From: JBEKJU01 sp050011095
GTDB taxonomy: Bacteria; Desulfobacterota; Syntrophorhabdia; Syntrophorhabdales; WCHB1-27
DNA length: 23,471 nt
Direction: 5' to 3'
Assembly (NCBI GenBank): GCA_050011095.1
Contig: JBEKJU010000029.1
Location: 1-23,471, forward strand
The notes beneath the pieces are model-generated. The model was not told the origin of the DNA, did not search any database, and was given only the letters and a program-made list of their open reading frames with translations. Positions 1 through 7,094 of this stretch are shown here, in pieces. Positions within the stretch are counted from its first letter, which is position 1, and each line of letters opens with the position of its first letter. The position numbers and the translations under genes are program-made.

Positions 1-2
1 CA

Positions 3-74
3 AAGGAGCAGATCATCGAGCGGGCGAAGGGCATCCCTGCCGGCAAGGGGGCCGCGGGCAATTTCGACGACTGA
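3..74 (+). CDS. C-terminal fragment of an unidentified protein (5' end outside window)
   Basis: Reading frame 3 is open from the window edge to a TGA at 72-74 and gives a 23-residue tail rich in Lys, Gly and Ala that ends in NFDD. Codon use is GC-rich like the genes downstream. Too little is visible to name a family. It is on the same strand as the operon that begins at 399, but 324 non-coding bases with several inverted repeats lie between them, so it is probably a separate transcription unit. The reading of this frame as coding is an inference. Confidence 0.45.
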   Translation, partial: KEQIIERAKGIPAGKGAAGNFDD

Positions 75-95
75 TCGCCGTCTCCGCGGTCAAGT

Positions 96-136
96 CCCGC
101 CGTCTCCGGGAACCGGAGGTTCGTGGAAACGGCGGG
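96..136. repeat. Nested inverted repeat downstream of the partial gene
   Basis: Two perfect inverted repeats are nested. The outer arms are CCCGCCGT (96-103) and ACGGCGGG (129-136). The inner arms are CTCCGG (104-109) and CCGGAG (113-118) around a GAA loop. The structure begins 22 bases after the stop at 74, where a terminator would lie, but no T-run follows it. It could be a factor-dependent terminator or mRNA-stabilising hairpin for the upstream gene. The function is inference; the symmetry is seen directly. Confidence 0.5.
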
Positions 137-151
137 TTCCCGCTCATACCG

Positions 152-186
152 ATCGCCCCCCTATCGGGCGGAATATACGGGGCGAT
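152..186. repeat. Inverted repeat, 8-bp perfect arms
   Basis: ATCGCCCC (152-159) is matched by GGGGCGAT (179-186) with a 19-base spacer. It sits in the gene-free stretch 75-398 between the nested hairpin at 96-136 and the long dyad at 220-262. No protein-coding signal overlaps it that I would trust. Confidence 0.45.
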
Positions 187-219
187 ACCGGAAGATAAGG
201 CGTTGGCGGCCGCTTTCCG

Positions 220-293
220 CATAGTGCTTTTTTTGTCGAACCATTAGTGGTTTCGCACTATGTCTTTATGCTTTAGACCGTAATAACATAAAG
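220..293. promoter_or_regulatory. Paired dyad-symmetric elements upstream of the catabolic operon
   Basis: CATAGTGC (220-227) is perfectly matched by GCACTATG (255-262). The interior adds further pairing (GAACCA against TGGTTTC around a TTAG loop), leaving a T-rich bulge of about ten bases on the left arm. Immediately after, CTTTATG (264-270) pairs with CATAAAG (287-293). This block is AT-richer than the flanking sequence and lies 106 to 179 bases before the first start codon of the operon at 399. It could be operator DNA for a regulator, a leader-RNA structure, or part of a terminator for the upstream gene (a T-run lies at 228-234). I could not assign a convincing -35/-10 pair. The rest of 75-398 shows nothing else I recognise. 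Confidence 0.4.
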
Positions 294-398
294 TTTTGAT
301 GAGAACGGGGAGGCGACGCAATAATAAGGTCTATTCGCACAGGGTGCGGAATCGGCACGAACCGACAGGGACATTTTAACCAACAGGTGAGGTAAAGG

Positions 399-1493
399 AT
401 GAAAAATATTTCACTGACGATTGACGGCAAGAACGTGAGCGGCCCCCTGGGGATGACCATTCTCGAGGCTGCCGGGAGGGTGGACGTCGAGATCCCCAGG
501 CTCTGCCACGACGAGGGCATCAAGCCTTCGGGCAACTGCCGGATCTGCGTCGTGGAGGTGGAAGGCTCCCGCACGCTCGTGGGTTCCTGCCACACGCCCA
601 TAGCCGAAGGCATGGTCGTCCGGAGCCGTTCTCAACGGGTTCTGGAGGCACGCCAGGCAACGATCGAACTCCTTCTCGCCGCACACACTGGGTCGTGCGT
701 CACCGACTCGGACGCGCACGAGTGCACGCTCCACAATCTAGCCTCCGATCTGGAGGTGGGCCCTCCCCGGTTCAGCGTGAGGAGGCGCCGCTTATACGCG
801 CAGGAGGAAAGCCCGTACGTCCGCCGCGATATGTCCCGGTGCATCCTCTGCAGGAAGTGCATCCGCGCGTGCGCCGAGGTCGCGGGGCAGAACGTGTACG
901 CCATGGCCTACCGCGGTTTCGGCTCAAAGGTGGTGGTCGACTTCGACGAGCCCCTCAACAAGGAGGTCTGCAGGGATTGCGGCATCTGCATCGAATATTG
1001 CCCCACGAGCGCCCTCACGTGGCCTGAGGGGATCAAGAAGGAGGTCGGGAAGAAGAAGACGGAGGCCCCGCGCCTGTTCGAAAACGCTGCCCGACCGAAG
1101 CTACTCGATCTGCTCAAGTCAAAACAGCGGACAGAGGGCTATCTGTCGAGGACCTCTCTTGCCGCCATCGCGGGAGAAGTCGGTCTTCCCCTGAGCGAGG
1201 CCTACGGGGTGGCGAGCTTCTATGCCTTTCTTGCCACGAAGCCCCGGGGGAGGAATGTGATCAGGATATGCAAGAGCCTTCCCTGCTATCTCGCGAATGC
1301 GCCCATGATGATCGAGGCAATCGCCCGAAGTGCCGGCGTCAAGCCCGGCGAAACGACGCCCGACGGCAGATTCTCCTTTGAGCTGACGAACTGCATCGGC
1401 GCCTGCGACCAGGCGCCGGCCATGCTCATCAACGATACGGTCTACGGGAAGCTCACGCCGGGGAAGATTGCCGACATCCTGAAGGAATTTTAG
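399..1493 (+). CDS. NuoG-N/NuoE-type iron-sulfur fusion subunit of an NADH-dependent electron-transfer module
   Basis: This 364-residue protein joins the N-terminal iron-sulfur part of NuoG/HydA-type proteins to a whole NuoE-type domain. Residues 36, 47, 50 and 64 are the plant-ferredoxin-like [2Fe-2S] cysteines. The His-Cys cluster region reads H96-x3-C100-x2-D103-x5-C109, so an Asp stands where one Cys is expected. Two [4Fe-4S] motifs follow (C148, C151, C154, C158 and C191, C194, C197, C201). From about residue 230 there is a NuoE helical region (YGVASFY near 269-275) and a thioredoxin-like [2Fe-2S] set, C291, C296, C332 and C336. The ATG at 399 follows a purine-rich AGGTGAGG. The NuoF homologue begins 11 bases downstream. 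With it, this should form an NADH:acceptor module passing electrons to or from the Mo hydroxylase encoded next. The partner is inferred from gene order. No membrane segment is present. Confidence 0.85.
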   Translation: MKNISLTIDGKNVSGPLGMTILEAAGRVDVEIPRLCHDEGIKPSGNCRICVVEVEGSRTLVGSCHTPIAEGMVVRSRSQRVLEARQATIELLLAAHTGSCVTDSDAHECTLHNLASDLEVGPPRFSVRRRRLYAQEESPYVRRDMSRCILCRKCIRACAEVAGQNVYAMAYRGFGSKVVVDFDEPLNKEVCRDCGICIEYCPTSALTWPEGIKKEVGKKKTEAPRLFENAARPKLLDLLKSKQRTEGYLSRTSLAAIAGEVGLPLSEAYGVASFYAFLATKPRGRNVIRICKSLPCYLANAPMMIEAIARSAGVKPGETTPDGRFSFELTNCIGACDQAPAMLINDTVYGKLTPGKIADILKEF

Positions 1494-1504
1494 GGAGGAC
1501 AGCC

Positions 1505-2713
1505 ATGGCAGAGAGAATCGTCCTACGGTACTGTGAGGTGATCGACCCGGACAACATCGCCACCTTCGTTGAAAAGGGCGGCTTTCAGGCATTGGCGAAG
1601 GCGCGCCGGATGGGCCCGGAAAAGGTCGTTGCCGAGATAAAGGCCTCGAACCTGAGGGGCCGGGGAGGGGCCGGCTTTCCCGTGGGCGCCAAGTGGGAGC
1701 TTGCACGAAAGGGTCCGGGCGACGAAAAATACCTAATCTGCAACGCCGACGAGGGCGAGGTAGGCACGTTCAAGGACCGCTACATTATCCGGCACGACCC
1801 CTTCTCCCTCATCGAGGGCATCGGTATTGCCGCATACGCCGTAGGGGCACGGAGGGCCTACATCTACCTGCGGCAGGAATACCACCACCTCCTGGAAGGC
1901 CTGAAGCGCGCCATCAATCAGGCCACGGAAAAGGGTCTCATCGACCTTGCCATTGAGATACGGGAGGGCGCGGGGGCATACGTCTGCGGCGAGGAATCGG
2001 CGCTCATGAACTCCATCGAAGGCAGGCGCGGCGAGGTCAGGTTCCGTCCGCCTTTCCCCCCGACGAGCGGCCTCTTCGGCAAACCCACGGTCATCAACAA
2101 CGTGGAAACCCTCATGAATGTGGCTCCCATTATCGCAAAAGGGGCGTCCTGGTTCACTTCCGTAGGCACCGCCGCGAGCGCGGGCACCAAAGTCTTCTCC
2201 GTGAGCGGCGACGTGGCAAGACCGGGTGTGTATGAGGTTGCCATGGGAAGCCGCCTCTCCGACCTGCTGGCCCTTGCGGCCGCATCGGACATTAAGATGG
2301 TCCAGATCGGCGGCGCCACGGGAGGCATCATACCCGCCTCCATGGTCGAGACGCCTCTCTCCTACGAGACGGTCATCGGCTCTGGCGCCGTTATGGTCAT
2401 GAGCAGCACGAGGGACGTGATCGACTTCGTCAGAAGGACCATGGAGTTCCTCAATGAGGAGTCGTGCGGCGAGTGCACCCCCTGCAGGGAGGGCACGGAG
2501 GCGATGATGGAAATCCTTTCGAGGCTGGCCGAAGGGGACGGGGTACCGGAAGATGTAATCAACCTGGAGAAGCTCTCCCGGCTCATGATGCAGTCCTCGC
2601 TGTGCGGCCTCGGTCAGGCGGCCCCCATTCCCGTGCTCGATACCCTCACCTATTTCAGGAACGACTACGAGAACAGGATCAGGCAGTCGGTCTTCCTAAG
2701 GACGTCGCGATAA
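1505..2713 (+). CDS. NuoF-like NADH-binding flavoprotein subunit
   Basis: This 402-residue protein resembles NuoF, HoxF and the BamH-type flavoproteins. The FMN/NADH-binding signature RGRGGAGFPVGAKW is at 51-64, the CNADEGE segment at 79-85, and a GAGAYVCGEESAL motif at 155-167. The C-terminal [4Fe-4S] cluster ligands are C321, C324 and C327 (SCGECTPCREG) plus C367. The length is close to stand-alone NuoF; no N-terminal thioredoxin or C-terminal ferredoxin domain is added. The start ATG lies 11 bases after the previous stop, behind AGGGAGGA. It should transfer hydride between NAD(H) and FMN and pass single electrons into the NuoG/NuoE-type partner. Whether it bifurcates cannot be told from sequence alone. 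Family assignment is strong; physiological direction is inference. Confidence 0.9.
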   Translation: MAERIVLRYCEVIDPDNIATFVEKGGFQALAKARRMGPEKVVAEIKASNLRGRGGAGFPVGAKWELARKGPGDEKYLICNADEGEVGTFKDRYIIRHDPFSLIEGIGIAAYAVGARRAYIYLRQEYHHLLEGLKRAINQATEKGLIDLAIEIREGAGAYVCGEESALMNSIEGRRGEVRFRPPFPPTSGLFGKPTVINNVETLMNVAPIIAKGASWFTSVGTAASAGTKVFSVSGDVARPGVYEVAMGSRLSDLLALAAASDIKMVQIGGATGGIIPASMVETPLSYETVIGSGAVMVMSSTRDVIDFVRRTMEFLNEESCGECTPCREGTEAMMEILSRLAEGDGVPEDVINLEKLSRLMMQSSLCGLGQAAPIPVLDTLTYFRNDYENRIRQSVFLRTSR

Positions 2714-2722
2714 GGAGGAAAC

Positions 2723-3316
2723 ATGATCACATCACGATATCTTTGTCCCTACTGCGCAACACGACTTGACACCTACGAGTCGCTCAAGGCGCATGTCATT
2801 GCCGGGCACGGCACGGAGCCGCTGCCGAAGCCCCACGGGTTGATCAATTTGACGGTGAACGGCCAGAGCTACGAATTCACGGTCGAGCCGAACGTGACCC
2901 TCCACAGCCTCATCCACGACCGGATGGGTCTCACCGGCGCGAAGATGTTCTGCGACAGAGGCGCATGCGGCTCATGCACGGTTATCATGGACGGAAGGCC
3001 CATACTTTCCTGCATGACCCTCGCCATCGAGTGCGACGGCAAGACCGTCGAGACCGTGGAGGGGGTTGCCGAGGCGAAGCATCCTCTCATCGAGACCTAC
3101 GTCAAGCACCATTGCATGCAGTGCGGCTACTGCACACCGGGCTTCATCGTGACGGCAAAGGCCCTGCTCGACAGGAACCCGAACCCCGACGAAGAGGCGA
3201 TACGTCAGGCGCTCGCGGGCAACCTGTGCCGGTGCGGGACATACCCCCAGCACCCGAAGGCGGTGGCCGAGGCGGCGAAGGTTCTGCAAGGAGGTGCGTC
3301 CCATGAGAGAGGATGA
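2723..3316 (+). CDS. Molybdenum hydroxylase [2Fe-2S] small subunit with N-terminal C2H2 zinc-finger-like extension
   Basis: From about residue 40 this 197-residue protein is the small subunit of the xanthine oxidase / 4-hydroxybenzoyl-CoA reductase family (CoxS/HcrC type). The plant-type [2Fe-2S] cysteines are C77, C82, C85 and C97, and the second cluster uses C134, C137, C169 and C171 (QCGYCTPG and LCRCG). The first 30 residues are extra: C8-x2-C11-x12-H24-x4-H29, which matches C2H2 zinc-finger spacing and is not part of the usual 150-160-residue subunit. The ATG follows AAGGAGGA after a 9-base gap from the NuoF-like gene. It overlaps the start of the large subunit by 14 bases, suggesting translational coupling. 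The subunit relays electrons from the Mo centre toward FAD. The role of the finger is unknown; docking to a partner such as the NADH module is one possibility. Confidence 0.9.
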   Translation: MITSRYLCPYCATRLDTYESLKAHVIAGHGTEPLPKPHGLINLTVNGQSYEFTVEPNVTLHSLIHDRMGLTGAKMFCDRGACGSCTVIMDGRPILSCMTLAIECDGKTVETVEGVAEAKHPLIETYVKHHCMQCGYCTPGFIVTAKALLDRNPNPDEEAIRQALAGNLCRCGTYPQHPKAVAEAAKVLQGGASHERG

Positions 3317-5756
3317 TTTCGATTACGAAATCGAGGATCAACAATTTACCGCGATAGGCAAGCGCGGCATCAGGCGCACGGACGGCTACGAGAAGGCGAC
3401 CGGAGCCGCCATCTATACAGCCGACATACAGTTGCCGGGCATGTTGTATGCCCGCGTGCTCACCTCGCCGCATCCCCATGCGCGCATAAAGGGCATGGAC
3501 ACGAGTAAGGCGGAGGCCTTTCCGGGCGTACGGGCCATACTGAGGACGGACGACCCGGAGATCAAGGACAAGGTCGTGCCCGGCAGCTACGGGGCGCCCT
3601 GGTACGTGCTCCCCGACTATGCGGTCTGGGAGGGCGAGCCGGTCGGCGTCGTGGTGGCGGCCGACAGCAAGCAGGTCGCCGATGAGGCGCTCAAGCTCGT
3701 GCACGTGGACTGGGAGATGTACCCCTTTGTCATCGACGAAGAGGATGCGGTGCGGCGCGAGGATGTCAAGCTCGTGGGTGAGGGCCAGCTCGCCAAGGAC
3801 GTATTCGACGCGGCAAACGCGCTGAACCCTTACGCCAACGCCTTCTCGGGCGTCTTTCGGATCGCCGCGGGCGAGCACCGCTACGAGAAGGGAAACGTGG
3901 AGGAGGCCCTGGCGAAGGCGGAAAGGGTGCTCGAGTTCCGGGGCAGGAGGCGGTGGCACACCTGGGCCGAGCCGGAGCTGCCGAGCGGCATCACCAGATG
4001 GAACGGGGGCTACCCCGAGCTATGGGTCAAACATCAGCACGTATTCGAGCACAAGCAGGCCATGTCGTACTGGTTCGATATCCCCATAAGCAGGATCACC
4101 ACCCACGCCCCCTACCAGGGCGGCATGTTCGGCGGCTGGAACTGGATGAACTGGAGCACGGTCATCCACTACATCACGGCCGTCCTGAGCCGTAGGACCG
4201 GCAGGCCGGTGAAGATCGTCTTCAACAGGAGAGACGACTTCTACGGCGGGTCGATGGACATCGCAGTACACAACTTCAGGGTCGGCGTGAACAAAGACGG
4301 GACGATCACCGCGGTCGCCGTAAAGAGCATATTCAGTAACGGGCCCAAGGCAGCGGAGCCCAACATGGGGATCGGCCATTTCGTGGAAAACTCGCGGGTC
4401 CCGAACCTCCTGAAGGAGAACATCTCGGGCATCGTCAACAAGGGGCCGGTCAATGCAGTCCGCTGCGAGCAGCTCTCGAACACCTTTTGCTTCAACACGG
4501 TCTTCGGCCACGTGGCGAATGAAATGGGGCTCGATCCCACGGAAGTCGCCCTCAGGAACGACGGCTTCGAAGGTCACGACATGGCGTGGCTGTCAGGCGC
4601 GAAGCGCCGCTTCGGCAAGCCGGACAGGGACAGCCTGAGGGAGTGCATCGAGGCGGGCAAGAAGGCCATGGACTGGGATAAGAAGTGGCATCCGCCCGGC
4701 ACCAGAAGGCTGCCGAACGGAAAGATGCACGGCGTCGGCTTTGTCTGGACCCACGAATGGAACAGCAAGCGCGGCGCGGGCACGGCGGGAATACTCATCG
4801 AGCCGGACGGGTCCGTGAGTATCCTCGGACAGCGCGCGGACGTGGGGGTGGTCTCGGAGACCGCCTATTGCCAGATCGCCGCCGACGAGCTGGGGATGCG
4901 GTACGAGGACGTGACGCTCCGTCAGCAGAAGGATACGGGTTTCGCCATGATGACGCCCGACGGCTCCTGCAACCTCTGCACGAACGGCTACGTGGTCCGG
5001 AGGGCCGCGCGGAAGGCTAAACAGGCGCTTTTGGACTTTGCGGCGAACGGATACCAGGATAGGGACATCACGTCTCCCCCGGCCTTTCCCGGCTATAAGC
5101 CCGAGGACCTCGACATCAAGGATAGTGTCGTCTTCGTGAAGGCAGACCAATCCATAAGAAAGACCGTGCGGGACGTGGTGAGGGAGGTGCAGTGCGTCCA
5201 GTGGTGGAAGCACCCCGAAATCTATACGCACGCCTGGAAACAGGCCGGGGCCTGGACGGACGCGACGGGCGCCGCCGCAAAGGAGCTCGTCGACTACAGC
5301 CAGCGGCCTCACCTATGCCGGCAGGCGCATTTCATGGAGGTCGAGGTCGACACCGAGACGGGCGAGATCGACGTAGTCAAGGTGGTCAACGTCAACGACG
5401 TAGGCAAGGCTATCAACCCCGAGGCGGTCGAGGGCCAGCAGTACGGCGGCACATACATGGCCGTGAGCAGGGCGCAGACCGAGGAAATGGTCTGGGATTT
5501 GAATACGGGAGTCATGCTGAACGGCAACCTGCTCGACTACAAGATCTCGACGATACTCGACTGCGGGCCCATCGAGACGATAATCATTGAAACGGCGATG
5601 GGCTACGGTCCATACGGTGCAAACGGCATCGGCGAGGACGTGGCCGACCACGTGGCCTCGCTTTTGGGGCCAGCGGTCCACAACGCGATCGGGGTGGCAG
5701 TGGACGATTTCCCCATCACCCCCGACAAAGTCCTCAAGGCGCTGGGGAAGATATGA
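3303..5756 (+). CDS. Molybdenum hydroxylase large (Mo-cofactor) subunit, xanthine oxidase family
   Basis: This 817-residue protein has the full domain order of CoxL/HcrA-type subunits: an a/b hammerhead domain (about 20-140) followed by two molybdopterin-binding domains. The glycine-rich cofactor segment is at 271-284 and reads YQGGMFGGWNWMNW, Trp-rich where GGGFGGK-like sequence is common. The GxGE motif with the probable catalytic Glu is GIGE at 775-778 (E778). I chose the ATG at 3303 because AAGGAGG lies 8 bases before it; the in-frame GTG at 3294 overlaps that ribosome-binding site. The substrate cannot be read from the sequence. The HcrB-like FAD subunit and the neighbouring 2-oxoacid oxidoreductase point to an aromatic acid, acyl-CoA or N-heterocycle rather than to CO or xanthine. 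It should be cytoplasmic, as no signal peptide is seen. Confidence 0.9.
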   Translation: MREDDFDYEIEDQQFTAIGKRGIRRTDGYEKATGAAIYTADIQLPGMLYARVLTSPHPHARIKGMDTSKAEAFPGVRAILRTDDPEIKDKVVPGSYGAPWYVLPDYAVWEGEPVGVVVAADSKQVADEALKLVHVDWEMYPFVIDEEDAVRREDVKLVGEGQLAKDVFDAANALNPYANAFSGVFRIAAGEHRYEKGNVEEALAKAERVLEFRGRRRWHTWAEPELPSGITRWNGGYPELWVKHQHVFEHKQAMSYWFDIPISRITTHAPYQGGMFGGWNWMNWSTVIHYITAVLSRRTGRPVKIVFNRRDDFYGGSMDIAVHNFRVGVNKDGTITAVAVKSIFSNGPKAAEPNMGIGHFVENSRVPNLLKENISGIVNKGPVNAVRCEQLSNTFCFNTVFGHVANEMGLDPTEVALRNDGFEGHDMAWLSGAKRRFGKPDRDSLRECIEAGKKAMDWDKKWHPPGTRRLPNGKMHGVGFVWTHEWNSKRGAGTAGILIEPDGSVSILGQRADVGVVSETAYCQIAADELGMRYEDVTLRQQKDTGFAMMTPDGSCNLCTNGYVVRRAARKAKQALLDFAANGYQDRDITSPPAFPGYKPEDLDIKDSVVFVKADQSIRKTVRDVVREVQCVQWWKHPEIYTHAWKQAGAWTDATGAAAKELVDYSQRPHLCRQAHFMEVEVDTETGEIDVVKVVNVNDVGKAINPEAVEGQQYGGTYMAVSRAQTEEMVWDLNTGVMLNGNLLDYKISTILDCGPIETIIIETAMGYGPYGANGIGEDVADHVASLLGPAVHNAIGVAVDDFPITPDKVLKALGKI

Positions 5757-5765
5757 GGAGGAGAG

Positions 5766-6734
5766 ATGAGAAACTTTGCCCACATGAACGCAACCACTCT
5801 CGATGAAGCAATAGACACACTGAGGCGCTACGGGAAGAAGGCTGCGCTCATCGCCGGAGGCACGGACATCCTGGGCAAGATGAAGGATGAGATACTGCCC
5901 ACCTATCCCGAAGCCCTCGTCAACATCAAGACCGTCCCGGGCCTCGATTTCATCAGGCCGAAAGGCGGCGTGCTCACCATCGGCGCCCTGACGAGGCTTG
6001 AGGACATCGCGACCGACGAGACCATCCGCAGGGACTACCCCGCCCTCGCCGAGGCAGCCCTCAGAACCGCCTCGACCCACCTTCGGGAGATGGGCACCCT
6101 GGGGGGCAACATCTGCCAGGACATCCGCTGCTGGTACTACCGCAACCCGAACAACCGTTTTCCCTGTCTGCGTAAGGGCGGGGGAAGATGCTACGCCATC
6201 AACGGGGAGAATCGCTACCACTCCATCTTCGGCGGGAGCGTGGAGAAAGGCTGCTACGCGGTCCACCCCAGCGATACGGCGCCCGCCCTCATCGCCCTCG
6301 ATGCGCGTATAAAGACCACGAAAAGAACCATCCAGGCGGAGGACTTCTTTCAGGTGGTGCCGGTCAGCACGACGGTCCTCGATGTCGATGAGATCGTCAC
6401 CGGGATCGAGCTTCCCGCCCCTGCCGGCAAGAGCGCCTTTGTCAAGTTCGCCCTAAGAAAAGCGATAGATTTTCCTGTCGTCAACTGCGCCGCCATGATC
6501 GCGACCGCCGATACCAAGGTGATCGCCGCGCGAATCTGTCTCAATGCCGTCTATGTGAAGCCCTACCGGGCATTCAAGGCTGAGGAGGCCATCGTGGGGA
6601 GACCCATGGACGCGGCCCTCGCCGAGGCGGCGGCCGCGGCGGCACTGGCTGATGCAAAACCTATGAGCCAGAACGCCTACATGGTCCCTCTGGCCAAGGC
6701 CATGATCAAGAGGGCGATCCTGGGTTGTGTGTGA
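5766..6734 (+). CDS. Molybdenum hydroxylase FAD subunit with HcrB-like cysteine-rich insertion
   Basis: This 322-residue protein belongs to the CoxM/HcrB FAD-binding family. The first FAD segment is LIAGGTDILGKMKD (28-41) and the second is MGTLGGNICQ (109-118). Between the second FAD motif and HPSDTAPAL (167-175) lies a cysteine-rich stretch with C117, C122, C134, C142 and C163. In 4-hydroxybenzoyl-CoA reductase the beta subunit carries an insertion in this region that binds an additional [4Fe-4S] cluster; plain CoxM lacks it. The gene starts 9 bases after the large subunit behind GAGGAGAG. The extra cluster would connect FAD to a one-electron partner such as ferredoxin or the NuoE/F-like module. 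Family call is firm; which four cysteines bind the cluster is inferred. Confidence 0.88.
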   Translation: MRNFAHMNATTLDEAIDTLRRYGKKAALIAGGTDILGKMKDEILPTYPEALVNIKTVPGLDFIRPKGGVLTIGALTRLEDIATDETIRRDYPALAEAALRTASTHLREMGTLGGNICQDIRCWYYRNPNNRFPCLRKGGGRCYAINGENRYHSIFGGSVEKGCYAVHPSDTAPALIALDARIKTTKRTIQAEDFFQVVPVSTTVLDVDEIVTGIELPAPAGKSAFVKFALRKAIDFPVVNCAAMIATADTKVIAARICLNAVYVKPYRAFKAEEAIVGRPMDAALAEAAAAAALADAKPMSQNAYMVPLAKAMIKRAILGCV

Positions 6735-6799
6735 CGCGGACCGGGCTTGTAGAAGGGCGCGCAAAAGCCCCCCCTTTGGCGGGGCGAAGAGGTGAGGAG

Positions 6800-7039
6800 A
6801 TGGAAGTGGAAGTAAAACTCTTCGGGACTATGGGCCACTTTCTCCCCGAGGGGGGTGAGAGGTTCTCTTTCAAGAGGTCCCTGGCCGAGGGCACAACGGC
6901 AGGGCACCTGCTAAAGGACCTCGGGGTCCCGCCGGAAATGGCCGTGCTCGCGATAGTGAACGGCAGGCAGGTCGGGCTGGACCATGTGCTCAAGGACCGG
7001 GACGACGTAGCTTTTTTTTCTCCGGCGGCCGGAGGATAG
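6800..7039 (+). CDS. MoaD/ThiS-family sulfur-carrier protein
   Basis: This 79-residue protein has the beta-grasp pattern of MoaD/ThiS proteins and ends in SPAAGG. The terminal Gly-Gly is the site that is adenylated and thiocarboxylated in this family. An AGGTGAGG sequence stands just before the ATG at 6800; upstream in-frame codons lack such a site. The 65-base gap before it contains a short GC-rich hairpin (GCCCC near 6767, GGGGC at 6781-6785). Its place between the Mo hydroxylase and the ThDP enzyme suggests a dedicated molybdopterin synthase small subunit supplying pterin dithiolene sulfur. A role in thiamine or tungsten-cofactor supply is also possible. No MoaE or activating E1-like gene is in view, so these would have to be supplied elsewhere. 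Confidence 0.8.
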   Translation: MEVEVKLFGTMGHFLPEGGERFSFKRSLAEGTTAGHLLKDLGVPPEMAVLAIVNGRQVGLDHVLKDRDDVAFFSPAAGG

Positions 7040-7094
7040 CAGGCGGACGTCCGGTCGGTTCCGCACGACAAACTTACAGAAAGTGGAGGATGCC

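Noticed and set aside
340..380. Sigma-54-type promoter before the operon
   Set aside because: GGCAC is present near 352 but the required GC twelve bases on, and the TTGC context, do not fit.
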